A stretch of 64,000 bases of DNA from Lachnospiraceae bacterium. GTDB lineage: Bacteria; Bacillota; Clostridia; Lachnospirales; Lachnospiraceae. The position numbers and the translations under genes are program-made. Positions within the stretch are counted from its first letter, which is position 1. Each line of letters opens with the position of its first letter. The stretch covers positions 124,001 through 188,000 of the forward strand of contig JAEERY010000013.1 in NCBI GenBank assembly GCA_016286035.1, given 5' to 3'. Of the stretch, positions 16,513 to 25,299 are shown piece by piece. The notes under the pieces were generated by a model. That model saw only the letters and a program-made list of their open reading frames with translations. It was not told the origin of the DNA and did no database searches.

Positions 16513-16905
16513 TTACTCCAGTCCCATTATCTCGCCATAGATCATTACGGCGTTTCTGACACATTCCTCACACGGACATAATGGCTTACCATCTGTCATG
16601 GTCTTAAGATCCTTGCACTTTATAGCACCGCATCTGTCTTTAAAAGTCTCCTGCATCTTCCTTGCAACAGGTAATGTTCCATTTCCTTCAGTCTTTGATC
16701 CTGCGATCATCACAGCTCCTATAAGGGCTCCGCATGTTGCCTCCAGATTTCCCATGCCCGCACAGAAACCTGCAGACACCTGTTTTAACTGTTCCTTTGA
16801 AAGGCCTGTCTGGTCGGCAAGTACAGCCGTCACAGCCTGAGAACAGTTATATCCACCGACAGTTTTTAATTCCACTGCTTTTCTTGCTCTTTCTTTTATA
16901 TCCAT
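16513..16905 (-). CDS. C_GCAxxG_C_C family redox-type protein
   Basis: 130 aa from ATG 16905 (GGAG ten bases before); ATG 16920 is the alternative. Conserved Cys are arranged as the family name says: NCSQAV, then AGFCAGMGNLEATCGALIGAVM and, near the end, CGAIKCKD with CPCEECV. Families of this kind are found in anaerobes, sometimes with an export signal, and are thought to bind a metal or act in redox steps. No such signal is present here. Function unproven. Confidence 0.82.
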   Translation of the reverse strand: MDIKERARKAVELKTVGGYNCSQAVTAVLADQTGLSKEQLKQVSAGFCAGMGNLEATCGALIGAVMIAGSKTEGNGTLPVARKMQETFKDRCGAIKCKDLKTMTDGKPLCPCEECVRNAVMIYGEIMGLE

Positions 16906-16984
16906 ATGTTTTATCTCCATAATATTGCTCTTTTTCGCCTTATATGATTGTATCAGTTTAGAGAACACCTTTCAAACACTCAAA

Positions 16985-17012
16985 GAAAAAGAGTATAGAT
17001 AATTCTATACCC
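16985..17012 (-). terminator. Terminator after the GGDEF gene
   Basis: Minus-strand arms GTATAGA and TCTATAC with a four-base loop, preceded by AAGAAGG and followed by CTCTTTTT. It lies 34 bases past the stop at 17046. Confidence 0.7.
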
Positions 17013-17045
17013 TTCTTCTCTCTTATTTATTGGTTTTATAATATA

Positions 17046-18446
17046 TCAGTCTTTTTTATGATGCCATACATGCTCAGGATGCCTTTTATAATAGTCTTCC
17101 TTGCTCTCATACATTCTGGAATCCGCTTTCTGCATGGCTTTGAGGATATCCTCAACCTCATCTATATGACAGCAGCCGATCGCAAAATGAGCTCTGTCTG
17201 AACGTTCCGATTTAGAGATAAGATCTTCTTTGATCTTTTCAAATTCATCACCGGTCTTACCGATGGCGATGATCATAAACTCATCCCCGCCTACACGATA
17301 AACTTCCAAATTGTCATATTCAAGTTCCTGAAGCGTTGATGCTACATCTTTTAAGAGATTATCTCCTGCCAGATGTCCCTGTGTATCATTAACAGCCTTT
17401 AAGCCGTTAACATCAATAAAGAATACTCCGTATGGCTTATCGATCTTCTTTTTGCCGTTAAGCTCATCGCTTATCCTGTTGTTCATCGCATTACGATTAA
17501 AGACGCCGGTAAGCAGATCCGTTGAGCTCATAAGCTTCATCTTGCGTATGTTCTGTTCATTTGCTATCTCAGTCGATAAGATGAATGCTGTCAAACTCAG
17601 TGTCTCTTTGATCATAAGAGTATTGCTGGGATCAAAATTTCCTGCCCATATGTAGCCGATCGTCTTGCCATCTGAACGAAGAGGAAAAATAACTATACTT
17701 CTGACCTCATCACTTCTTAATGAATCGATCCATTCCGGTGCGATCTTATGTGCCTCCTCCATATCACTTTCATCAGCGATGATAAAGCAGTCACTCTTGT
17801 TCATCAGTTTTGGCCAGGTCTCTATAACCCTGTAAAACTCTTCCTTAAGGAAAGCCGTCATAGGAATCTGATTAGGATCTCCGCCATAGTCTTCACATAA
17901 CAGTGTATATTCTCTCTTCTCAAAATCCGTAAGAAGTATGCTGCACCTTTTGGCTCCGCACTGATGACGTATATCTGCGATAACCGAATTCATCGTCTCC
18001 TGGAAATCATCGGTCTCACGAAGTTTAAGACATGTCTTCACAACATTGGTGGCTGTCCTTGAAGATATATCGGTAAGCTTTTCTATCTCGGCTTTGGGAT
18101 TCATCTCATATGAGAAAACAAGCATCTTTGTGTTCGGATCATCAGATTTTAAGGGTGCTAAAAACACCTCCATCCAGGCATTGTATAACTCAACATCAAA
18201 ATATGTATGGATAGGTCTGTCAGAAATGGCACATTTATCACACAGATCTTCAAAGTTTGCAGCTTTGGGAATATATTTTGTATACGGGACATTGGGTACA
18301 AAGTCCTCTATATTCTCTACAACGGTATTTTTGTAGGCATCGTTTGCTTCTACGATCAGATACCTGTTGTCGCCTTCTTCATTTAGATTGACCGACATAA
18401 CACAGGCCAAACGATTAAAAGTTTCCAAAAAAGATTTATAATCCAT
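17046..18446 (-). CDS. Diguanylate cyclase with N-terminal sensor region (GGDEF)
   Basis: 466 aa, no membrane span. Residues about 1-120 look like a PAS-type sensor, 135-290 like a GAF domain (ILLTDFEKREYTLLCEDYG, IIVFPLRSDGKTIGYIW), and 310-460 are the GGDEF domain. The active site RVGGDEF and the upstream FFIDVNGLKAVNDTQGH with the metal Asp are intact, so it should make c-di-GMP from two GTP. I see no RxxD inhibitory site just before GGDEF. A promoter-like TTGAAG-17-TGATAT sits at 18471-18499. It is monocistronic between two terminators. Confidence 0.88.
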   Translation of the reverse strand: MDYKSFLETFNRLACVMSVNLNEEGDNRYLIVEANDAYKNTVVENIEDFVPNVPYTKYIPKAANFEDLCDKCAISDRPIHTYFDVELYNAWMEVFLAPLKSDDPNTKMLVFSYEMNPKAEIEKLTDISSRTATNVVKTCLKLRETDDFQETMNSVIADIRHQCGAKRCSILLTDFEKREYTLLCEDYGGDPNQIPMTAFLKEEFYRVIETWPKLMNKSDCFIIADESDMEEAHKIAPEWIDSLRSDEVRSIVIFPLRSDGKTIGYIWAGNFDPSNTLMIKETLSLTAFILSTEIANEQNIRKMKLMSSTDLLTGVFNRNAMNNRISDELNGKKKIDKPYGVFFIDVNGLKAVNDTQGHLAGDNLLKDVASTLQELEYDNLEVYRVGGDEFMIIAIGKTGDEFEKIKEDLISKSERSDRAHFAIGCCHIDEVEDILKAMQKADSRMYESKEDYYKRHPEHVWHHKKD

Positions 18447-18470
18447 GATCTCTCACCCGGAATCACACAA

Positions 18471-18499
18471 ATATCACATATTAGAATAATACTCTTCAA
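18471..18499 (-). promoter_or_regulatory. Possible promoter of the GGDEF gene
   Basis: TTGAAG (18494-18499) and TGATAT (18471-18476) on the minus strand, 17 bases apart, just after the terminator of the lipoprotein gene. The -10 is off consensus at two bases. Confidence 0.35.
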
Positions 18500-18532
18500 A
18501 CCGTAATAAATTTTTTAACCTGCAGATTCAAT

Positions 18533-18565
18533 AAAAAGAGACCGGTTATCATCACAACCGGTCTC
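18533..18565 (-). terminator. Terminator after the lipoprotein gene
   Basis: A perfect ten-pair stem GAGACCGGTT / AACCGGTCTC, eight-base loop, then TTTTT on the minus strand. It lies 27 bases past the stop at 18592. Confidence 0.92.
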
Positions 18566-18591
18566 ACATACTAAAATTCATACTTTCTTAT

Positions 18592-19392
18592 CTATTTTAT
18601 CCCGTAATACTCTTCTATAGCCACCATCCAGACAGCAAGGTATTCATCTTTGAACATATCTGAAGAATACTCTGTTGAACCGTTATTCATAAGAACTGTA
18701 CGTTTTGAGTAATTAACGGTCCATGTATCATCCTTTCCGAATGCAGTGAGCTTATACACATAATCGGAAGCATTGTTGGCATCAAGATAGCATTCCTTTA
18801 TATCAATATCCGTATCATGAAAGTTGTTTGCCATTGCAAGTGCCATGATCATATTCTTTTCTATATAGCCTATGTCAGAACTCAAGTCTTTATCGACCAG
18901 CATTATTGAGAGGATATCATAGAAAAGATCTCTGTTGATCGTACGTCCCTCTTCAAGAACAACTGAATCAACATAGTCAAGGAAACCGTTTATATCCTTA
19001 TCCGAATATAAGACTGTAGATCCTGTCAGACCTCCGTTTGGTATGACCGTAATATCATTTCCCGTTCTGTAAACATCCGTGTAACTGTACACCGTTTTAT
19101 CCCCCTGAGGCTCATCCATTGACTCATCATTTACTTTATTTTCCTCTTCAGGTTCAGAGTCATTACCGTTATCAGAGGTAAGATCAAGATTTTTTATGTT
19201 ATCAGCCGATTTATTCAGCGCATCCAGATCTATGTCGGTATTAAGATCATCTGCTGATGTATCATCAGTTTCCGATACTGTCTCAATATCCTCATCGTAA
19301 TCAAGCTCTTCCTTCGAACAAGCGGTAAACACCATGCTCATCATAAGAGTCAGGACTGATATTACCGCAAACTTCTTTGCAATAGTTTTCAT
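18592..19392 (-). CDS. Predicted lipoprotein, unknown function
   Basis: 266 aa. Signal peptide with lipobox: hydrophobic core to about residue 22, then F-T-A-C (Cys 25), so lipid-anchored outside the membrane. Residues 27-100 are a Asp/Glu/Ser/Thr-rich linker. The C-terminal domain (about 105-266) is beta/alpha with aromatic end (WMVAIEEYYGIK) and no known motif. A TATAAT-like -10 is at 19439-19444. It is bounded by its own terminator, so a single-gene transcript. I do not recognise the family. Confidence 0.75.
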   Translation of the reverse strand: MKTIAKKFAVISVLTLMMSMVFTACSKEELDYDEDIETVSETDDTSADDLNTDIDLDALNKSADNIKNLDLTSDNGNDSEPEEENKVNDESMDEPQGDKTVYSYTDVYRTGNDITVIPNGGLTGSTVLYSDKDINGFLDYVDSVVLEEGRTINRDLFYDILSIMLVDKDLSSDIGYIEKNMIMALAMANNFHDTDIDIKECYLDANNASDYVYKLTAFGKDDTWTVNYSKRTVLMNNGSTEYSSDMFKDEYLAVWMVAIEEYYGIK

Positions 19393-19474
19393 CTTTCATT
19401 TCCTTTCATATACTCTTCTTTTTCACACAAACGCACACATTATACCGCAAATGTCGCAAAAGTAAAAGCATATC

Positions 19475-20080
19475 TTAATTTGACGATGAAGATGAAGACG
19501 ATGCTGCAGAAGAAGCCGCCTGTCTGTCACGGATCATATGCTGCAATGTTATCACTATGGTAACCACTATCTTTTCGTGTTCAGGCTGATATATATCTAT
19601 ACAGTACTTATCATGCAGCGAAAGCATCTTCTGACTGATAAGTGCAACCACCCTTTCTTCATCATCGTAAAGGGCAAAATTAAGCGCAAGAATGTTCCCT
19701 ACAAGTCTCCAGCCTAAGCCCTCTATGTTGGTGATATCATCGACCAGATGAAAAAGTTCGTTTGATACTTCAAAGTCCTGTCCGTCTTCCATTGATACAT
19801 AATGCCTCTCATGCAGACTTAAGAGCTTTCTTTCGATATGTGCAACATGTCTGTCTTCCGCATCATATATATCCGTCTTATCAAGTATAGAAAAAAACTT
19901 TGTCCCGGCCAGATATACTACATTCCCGGCATCATCCGTAATATCTATCTCATGATGCAGAGTCAAAAGCCTGGTAGATGTATATAGAGATCTATAAGGT
20001 TCTCCAAAGTTTTCCGTATTTACAACATTAGGTCCTTCTCCTTTTTCATGATATCTGTGAAGTTTTGAAAATGTTCCCAT
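19475..20080 (-). CDS. LURP-one-related (YxjI/scramblase-fold) protein
   Basis: 201 aa from ATG 20080 with AGAGGGG upstream. Residues about 30-160 show the repeating beta pattern of the LURP-one/Tubby-like family: IDITDDAGNVVYLAGTKFFS, DIYDAEDRHVAHIERKLLSLHERHYV, FALYDDEERVVALISQKMLSLHDKYCIDI. The two L-S-L-H-D/E-x-Y-x motifs are characteristic. The end is a run of Ser and Ala of about 14 residues. Bacterial members are of unknown role. Next to a zinc-ribbon membrane protein gene, 38 bases apart. Confidence 0.75.
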   Translation of the reverse strand: MGTFSKLHRYHEKGEGPNVVNTENFGEPYRSLYTSTRLLTLHHEIDITDDAGNVVYLAGTKFFSILDKTDIYDAEDRHVAHIERKLLSLHERHYVSMEDGQDFEVSNELFHLVDDITNIEGLGWRLVGNILALNFALYDDEERVVALISQKMLSLHDKYCIDIYQPEHEKIVVTIVITLQHMIRDRQAASSAASSSSSSSN

Positions 20081-20118
20081 ATATTCCCCTCTCATATATC
20101 GCTTAATCCAAAGTTTTC

Positions 20119-20535
20119 TTACAGTTTTTCACCGCAATTCTGACAATATCTGCCATGGTTTCTGTAAAGAATCCCGTCGCAGAACGGACAGCGAAATGCT
20201 CCGTTTATCATTGCGACTATCATAACGACCAATTCGCTGATAATCCCTACAGGAGCAAGAAAGCTGATAAATCCGTAATTTTTCGTTATCTTCGTCAGTA
20301 TGCATCCAAGGATCACTGGCACAAAAAGTGAAAGCAGCATGATGCATACATATCTTGTCCTTTTCTTTGCCGCATTTTCACGAATCTCTTTCCTGTAATA
20401 GAAAAGCTTGTTCTCCTTATCGGCCAGTTCTTTTCTTATGTCTGCCATGTCTTTTTCTGAAAACTCATACCTGCAGATTGGACAAACCTTTAGATCTTCA
20501 CCGATTGGTTCATTGCATTTAGGACAATTGATCAT
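20119..20535 (-). CDS. Double zinc-ribbon membrane protein
   Basis: 138 aa. The N terminus MINCPKCNEPIGEDLKVCPICRYEF and the C terminus CPFCDGILYRNHGRYCQNCGEKL each form a CxxC-CxxC zinc ribbon. Between them are two hydrophobic segments (about 60-82 and 89-112) and a charged helix (ADIRKELADKENKLFYYRKEIREN). So a small inner-membrane protein with both zinc ends in the cytosol. A good AAGGAG site precedes ATG 20535 and a TATAAT lies at 20560-20565. Function unknown. Confidence 0.75.
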   Translation of the reverse strand: MINCPKCNEPIGEDLKVCPICRYEFSEKDMADIRKELADKENKLFYYRKEIRENAAKKRTRYVCIMLLSLFVPVILGCILTKITKNYGFISFLAPVGIISELVVMIVAMINGAFRCPFCDGILYRNHGRYCQNCGEKL

Positions 20536-20720
20536 TTTATTATCTCCTTTGCTGAATTCATTATAAGTATGAATGCTTGTATAATAAATGAAAATAATAA
20601 CAAATAATCAGATCATATTTTCACCTGATGTTGCAAATACATGCTCATATTTTAAAGCAAAAAGCGATCATTAACAGTAATTACCACTTTTTCATACGCA
20701 GTTACTTTGCAAATATATTC
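20536..20720. other. Intergenic region, 185 bp
   Basis: AT-rich spacer between the zinc-ribbon gene and the Cof-type HAD gene. It holds the -10-like TATAAT for the zinc-ribbon gene and the end of the HAD transcript. I see no convincing terminator hairpin, RNA or repeat in it. Confidence 0.4.
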
Positions 20721-21482
20721 CTACAGGCAGTTTTTAATCAGCCAGGCTGCTACACCGTCCTCATCATTGGACAGAGTCACTTCATCAGCGATCTTTAAAA
20801 CTTCTTTAACAGCATTTGCAACGGCAATCCCCTTACCGCACAGTTTTAACATCTCCATATCATTGCTGTCATCTCCGAAAGCTGCGATATCATCAGTTTT
20901 TATCCCGCTTATCTGTGAAAGATACTTTATCGCCACGGTCTTTCCTGAATCTTTGGGCATAAACGAATACCATCTCTCACCGCGGTATCCCTGAAGTTTG
21001 CAATCTGCTTTATCGGCAATCATTTCTGCTAACTTTTCATCAGGAAGTTCCGCTACTATCTTGTTCGCACCCACATTAAGTGCTTTGGAATAATCGTTGT
21101 AAACTGCTTTATAAAGCTTTTCGGATTCGGATATATGTTTGCTGTTCCAGAATACCTGCTTTCTGTTAGCCACTGTTATCTCTGCATCGGGCACTGCCTC
21201 AAATATCGACTTTATGATCTGATTCGTATCATCCACGGAAAACTCACATGAATAGACACATTCATCATTTGAATGTATAAGTGTTCCGTCGGTTGTTATC
21301 TCATAGTCGGGTCTTAGCTGTTCTATATACTTTTCTGCTCCTATCCAGTACCTTGCAGTCGCTATGGCAAACAGAATACCTTTTTCTCTGCATTTAGAAA
21401 GGACTTTAAGAGTCTTATCAGATATGGTCCCATCCTGCCTTAACAAAGTGTGATCCAGATCCGTAAGTATCATTTTTATCAT
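20721..21482 (-). CDS. Cof-type HAD hydrolase (sugar/nucleotide phosphatase)
   Basis: 253 aa. Motif I LTDLDHTLLRQDGTIS, motif II ILFAIATARY, motif III Lys in the GKTVAIKYL stretch, and motif IV AFGDDSNDMEMLKLCG are intact. The long C2-type cap between about 85 and 185 places it in the Cof/YbiV subfamily IIB, which dephosphorylates sugar phosphates, FMN or PLP. The ribosome site GAGGAAA is seven bases before ATG 21482. Substrate unknown. Confidence 0.9.
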   Translation of the reverse strand: MIKMILTDLDHTLLRQDGTISDKTLKVLSKCREKGILFAIATARYWIGAEKYIEQLRPDYEITTDGTLIHSNDECVYSCEFSVDDTNQIIKSIFEAVPDAEITVANRKQVFWNSKHISESEKLYKAVYNDYSKALNVGANKIVAELPDEKLAEMIADKADCKLQGYRGERWYSFMPKDSGKTVAIKYLSQISGIKTDDIAAFGDDSNDMEMLKLCGKGIAVANAVKEVLKIADEVTLSNDEDGVAAWLIKNCL

Positions 21483-21515
21483 TTTAATTTCCTCATGCTA
21501 TAAAGAAATATCGAT

Positions 21516-21827
21516 TCACTTTTTCTTCGGTGCGGGAAGCTCATCATACATGGCTTCAAACAGCTCTTTAAGGAATACTCTGTTTTCGACATCATCTACC
21601 ATAAGCATCTCCTTAGCCCCTTCATAAGGCAGTTCAAGATTTGCTTCAGGCATCTTTTTTGCAGCCGATTTTACGTTCTTAACGAGAAACCTGTCATCAT
21701 ATATCCCTCCGATAACCTTACCTCTGTAATAGATTATGTATTCTCCCATCATTGCCCTGCAGCCTATATCATCCAGTAAAGAGAGCTGTTCAAGTATAAA
21801 CTCCATATATCTCTTGCTCGATGCCAT
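21516..21827 (-). CDS. TfoX N-terminal-domain protein
   Basis: 103 aa from ATG 21827 (AGGG seven bases upstream; an ATG at 21833 overlaps the Nudix stop as ATGA). The pattern MEFILEQLSLL, CRAMMGEYIIYYRGKVIGGIYDDRFLVK and NVKSAAKK is the TfoX_N fold. The C-terminal TfoX half is absent. In gamma-proteobacteria full TfoX/Sxy regulates competence; single-domain clostridial forms have no known role. Coupled with the Nudix gene. Confidence 0.82.
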   Translation of the reverse strand: MASSKRYMEFILEQLSLLDDIGCRAMMGEYIIYYRGKVIGGIYDDRFLVKNVKSAAKKMPEANLELPYEGAKEMLMVDDVENRVFLKELFEAMYDELPAPKKK

Positions 21828-21829
21828 TT

Positions 21830-22315
21830 TCATACCCTTTCATCAGTCACTATATGTTCTATTCCGCTATGTTTGGAACATAAGAAATCCTTCATAAAAG
21901 AAGGAAACGCTTTATATTTATCCAGTTCTTCTATGGGGATCCAGTACATGTTTTCCCTGACTCCCTGAGTATAGCTGTTGCTCTTAAGTTCCCTTGTACC
22001 CTTAGGTTTCATCACATAATAGAATGCTATCTCATGGCAATCCATATTCTTTAGAGCACCAATGTTTTCATTAAAGAAATTCTCATGGATCACGGCAAGA
22101 TGGTCTATCTCATATCTTATGCCTGTCTCCTCATACACCTCTCTTATCACTGCATCCTGTGCCGATTCTCCCATATGAACGGCACCCCCGATAGAATAAT
22201 AGTAATCATCCTTTTCATTTCCCGCAAACAGAACATATCCATCTTCCACGATGATCGCCGCTGCACGGTATCTGAACCACTTATTATCTTTTGTAAATCC
22301 GCAATCGTATTCCAT
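21830..22315 (-). CDS. Nudix hydrolase
   Basis: 161 aa from ATG 22315 (GGGGAATGG upstream). The Nudix box GAVHMGESAQDAVIREVYEETGI is complete. The N-terminal strand WFRYRAAAIIVEDGYVLFAGNEKDDYYYSIGG and the C-terminal WIPIEELDKYKAFPSF are of a subfamily (often called NUDIX ADP-ribose/8-oxo-dGTP-like) with unknown substrate. Translation is linked to TfoX_N by the ATGA overlap. Confidence 0.88.
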   Translation of the reverse strand: MEYDCGFTKDNKWFRYRAAAIIVEDGYVLFAGNEKDDYYYSIGGAVHMGESAQDAVIREVYEETGIRYEIDHLAVIHENFFNENIGALKNMDCHEIAFYYVMKPKGTRELKSNSYTQGVRENMYWIPIEELDKYKAFPSFMKDFLCSKHSGIEHIVTDERV

Positions 22316-22370
22316 AAAACCATTCCCCATGAGCTTTTCTTAACTATATCATATGACAGATTAAAAAATA

Positions 22371-22415
22371 TAAAAAATTATCCGGCTGAATCATCAATGA
22401 TCCTCTGCCGGATAA
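22371..22415 (-). terminator. Terminator between GNAT and Nudix genes
   Basis: Nine-pair perfect stem TTATCCGGC / GCCGGATAA, 20-base loop, T-tract of six after it on the minus strand. It ends the 22491 GNAT transcript. Confidence 0.85.
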
Positions 22416-22490
22416 AACTATACCCTCCAAATCTTTTCTGGCCACCTGAATAATACCTGATCTAATATCATTGAGCATTATCCAAGTTTT

Positions 22491-23006
22491 TCAGATCTTT
22501 TTCTGTAGCCATAAAAGATCATACCATCTGCCAAATTTCTTGCCAACGCCCTTCATATGTGCCACTTTCGAATATCCTTCCTTAAGATGGAATTTATAAC
22601 TGTCATGCGAAAGATACTCATCCTCCTGTTCGCAAAAGGCTGCCCCTGCCAGAATATTCACTATTCCCTGTGCCTTTAATCTTTCTTCAAGTTCTTTATA
22701 GAGCATCCGGCCTATTCCCTGTCTTCGATAGTCTCTGTCAATATAGATCGAAGTTGCTACAGTCCAGTCGTACGCTGAACGAACACTGTAAGCGCTTGCA
22801 TAAACATATCCTACTATCCTGTTATCCTTTATGCTGACCATATAGGGATACTTTTCGTTTATCTTTTTGATCCTATCCTTAAACTCTTCAGCCGAAGGGA
22901 CTTCATATTCAAAAGATACAGCCGTGTTAAGAACATAGTAGGAATATATCTCCACCAGTCTTTTAGCATCTTCTATACTTGCATCTCTGATATAGAATTC
23001 TCCCAT
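22491..23006 (-). CDS. GNAT N-acetyltransferase, phosphinothricin-acetyltransferase-like
   Basis: 171 aa. The sequence runs as PAT/Bar family proteins do: IRDASIEDAKRLVEIYSYYVLNTAVSFEYEVPSAEEF, then YPYMVSIKDNRIVGYVYASAY, ATSIYIDRDYRRQGIGRMLY (R-x-x-G-x-G) and GYSKVAHMKGVGKKFGRWYDLLWLQK. Such enzymes acetylate the amine of phosphinothricin or related methionine sulfoximine. The true substrate here may differ. A terminator follows the stop. Confidence 0.9.
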   Translation of the reverse strand: MGEFYIRDASIEDAKRLVEIYSYYVLNTAVSFEYEVPSAEEFKDRIKKINEKYPYMVSIKDNRIVGYVYASAYSVRSAYDWTVATSIYIDRDYRRQGIGRMLYKELEERLKAQGIVNILAGAAFCEQEDEYLSHDSYKFHLKEGYSKVAHMKGVGKKFGRWYDLLWLQKKI

Positions 23007-23032
23007 TTTTCTCCCCTTTGTTTGAATATATC

Positions 23033-23074
23033 TCGGTTTTGTCAGATCGGTTTTGTCAGATCGGTTTTGCCAGA
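23033..23074. repeat. Three tandem 14-bp copies at the 3' end of the EAL gene
   Basis: TCGGTTTTGTCAGA occurs at 23033-23046 and 23047-23060, and with one T-to-C change at 23061-23074. The EAL stop codon (23056-23058) lies in the middle copy, so the last residues AKPI come from the repeat and the outer copy is downstream sequence. Confidence 0.85.
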
Positions 23075-24750
23075 CAGTCGGCTCCGCTTTTTACCTTGTC
23101 AATAAATTCATCTATCGGCAACGGTTTTGAATAGAAATATCCCTGGAAACTGTGAACACCGTAAGTTCTTATGATATCACGCATTCCTGAGGTCTCTATG
23201 CCTTCCACACATACATCGGCACCGAATATACCTGCCATCTCAGTAAACTTATTCAGTAATCTCTTTTCTTTTTCATCCTGTTCGATATGCTGAACAAAGC
23301 TTCTATCGATCTTTATCGTATCAAAGGGAAGATCTTTGATCAATCCGATGGATGAATAACCTGTTCCGAAATCATCCAGCGCAAACCTAACACCGCCTGC
23401 GCGCAGGGTAACTATAACATTTCTTAAAAGATCCATATCTAAAAGTCTGCATCTTTCGGTTATCTCCAGACACATATTCTTTGGGTCATAGTCTGCCTTT
23501 TCTATCGTATCCCATACAACGTCCGCAAAGTCAGATCTTTCCAGCTGAGCATACGACAGATTGACATTTATTTTCAGATCTGGAAGATATGTCTGAATCT
23601 TCCTTGCATCATCAAGTGCCGTTTTTATGATCCATTCTCCGAGTTCGGGGAAAAGCGGATCTGCCTCGATAAATGGAATAAACATATCCGGTGGAACCAC
23701 ACCGTATTCATCGTTTTTCCATCTTAAGAGTGCTTCCGCGCCTATAACTTTCTCTGTATCTGCATCAACAACAGGCTGATACAGAAGATAAAATCCTTTA
23801 AAGCCTTTCGTAATGGAAGCTCGTATCGCATGAAGCATTTCAATCTTTTTTCTGCTCTCGTTTGTCAGCTCCGTACGGAAAGCCACCAGATCTCCGTGTT
23901 TATTGCTCTTGGAATCCTGATATGCAAAATTCAGGCATGAATATACTGTCTGATCGTCTACATTGAATTCATCAAGGGAAAGAATACCGGCATTGAGTTC
24001 AAGAATGATATCAAGTCCATCGATATTTATACCTTTGCGGAAATAAGCCCTTATCTCCTCATATGACTGTGAAAGTTCCTCTTCGCTCTGAACAGTGGAT
24101 ATGATCGCAAATCTCGATCCATCCAAACGATACGTTCCTCCCCTGTTGGCAACATTATCCATAAGAAATCTTCCAAACACCTGGAGAATCTGATTGCCTG
24201 CATGGTATCCGTATACTTCGTTGATCTCAGTCAGTTTTCCGATACCTGCCATTCCTATGCGAATAGGGGTTTTATTCCTGATATAACTCTGCAGATCAGA
24301 AAAGAAGCCATACTGATTACGAAGTCCTGTTAAAGTATCTATCTGACTTCTCTGACTGTGATTTCGTATAGATCCGCAAAAATATTCGGGTATACCTAAT
24401 TCATCTTTTAAAACGGTTCCGCGACAGGTACAGATATCATATTCTCCGTCAGGACGTTTTGCTCTGTACTGCATATCATGTCCTGCCTGCTTTCCTGCAA
24501 AGATAGCATCCATGCCTTCATGATATGCCTGTCTGTCATCTTCATGAATATATCCCTCCCAGATATCTCCTGCGCCATACATATATTCAGAGGGTAATCC
24601 AAAAGATTCCACCAGATTCTTAGACCATCTTGAGAAGTCATACTTCATATCACATATGAACACAAAGGTATCATCAGCTATGATAGAATAGCTCTCAAAA
24701 AGCGAGTCTAATCTCTTTTTTGCATCCTCAGTGATCCTGTTTTCCACCAT
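23056..24750 (-). CDS. PAS-GGDEF(degenerate)-EAL c-di-GMP phosphodiesterase-like protein
   Basis: 564 aa from ATG 24750 (GTG 24762 possible). Residues about 20-130 form a PAS fold (FICDMKYDFSRWSKNL, YRAKRPDGEYDI). Then a GGDEF domain in which the signature is changed to LDGSRF, so cyclase activity is lost. The EAL domain (about 310-560) keeps EALLRW, INVNLSYAQ, CLEITER, DDFGTGYSS, TIKIDRSF and CVEGIET, so it should cut c-di-GMP to pGpG. No membrane span. The defunct GGDEF may bind GTP as a regulator, as in known cases. Last residues come from a tandem repeat. Confidence 0.9.
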   Translation of the reverse strand: MVENRITEDAKKRLDSLFESYSIIADDTFVFICDMKYDFSRWSKNLVESFGLPSEYMYGAGDIWEGYIHEDDRQAYHEGMDAIFAGKQAGHDMQYRAKRPDGEYDICTCRGTVLKDELGIPEYFCGSIRNHSQRSQIDTLTGLRNQYGFFSDLQSYIRNKTPIRIGMAGIGKLTEINEVYGYHAGNQILQVFGRFLMDNVANRGGTYRLDGSRFAIISTVQSEEELSQSYEEIRAYFRKGINIDGLDIILELNAGILSLDEFNVDDQTVYSCLNFAYQDSKSNKHGDLVAFRTELTNESRKKIEMLHAIRASITKGFKGFYLLYQPVVDADTEKVIGAEALLRWKNDEYGVVPPDMFIPFIEADPLFPELGEWIIKTALDDARKIQTYLPDLKINVNLSYAQLERSDFADVVWDTIEKADYDPKNMCLEITERCRLLDMDLLRNVIVTLRAGGVRFALDDFGTGYSSIGLIKDLPFDTIKIDRSFVQHIEQDEKEKRLLNKFTEMAGIFGADVCVEGIETSGMRDIIRTYGVHSFQGYFYSKPLPIDEFIDKVKSGADCLAKPI

Positions 24751-24796
24751 ACTTAATCCCACTCCAATTACATTCCTTCATATCGATCAAATATCA

Positions 24797-25276
24797 TCAC
24801 AGTTCATGATAATATGGGCAGATATTCTCATAATGACCGTCCTTCATCCTGAACCCTCCGGGGATGGTACCAAGCTGGACAAATCCCAAACGTTCATACA
24901 GATGTCTTGCGTGAACATTGCTCTCAACCACCGCATTAAACTGCAGGACCCTAAATCCAAGTTCCTTTCCCTTTTTAAGGCAGTCAATCACCAGCTGTTC
25001 TCCGATATGTTTCCCTCTTGCCTCAGATGATACGGCATAGCTGGCGTTGCAGATATGGCCGCATCGTCCAACGTTGTTGGGATGAAGGATATATAGTCCA
25101 TAGATCTTGCCGTTTCCCTCCGCTACTCCCGTAAAACTCTGAGATGCGAAGAACTCGGCAGCACTTTCCATATCAAGCGTATCCTCCTGCGGAAAGGCAA
25201 TCCCTTCTTCAACTACTTCATTCCATATTTTCATGATCTCGTTAAGATCATTCTGTTCGTATTTTCTGATATTCAT
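24797..25276 (-). CDS. GNAT N-acetyltransferase
   Basis: 159 aa. MNIRKYEQNDLNEIMKIWNEVVEEG is a classic GNAT start, followed by IYGLYILHPNNVGRCGHICNASYAV and the acetyl-CoA loop SSEARGKHIGEQLV (x-x-G-x-x-G). FNAVVESNVHARHLYERLGFV is the typical end motif. Ribosome site AAGGAT upstream of ATG 25276. It belongs to a widespread putative-acetyltransferase group; substrate unknown. Confidence 0.9.
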   Translation of the reverse strand: MNIRKYEQNDLNEIMKIWNEVVEEGIAFPQEDTLDMESAAEFFASQSFTGVAEGNGKIYGLYILHPNNVGRCGHICNASYAVSSEARGKHIGEQLVIDCLKKGKELGFRVLQFNAVVESNVHARHLYERLGFVQLGTIPGGFRMKDGHYENICPYYHEL

Positions 25277-25299
25277 CGATATTATCTATCCTTTAAACA

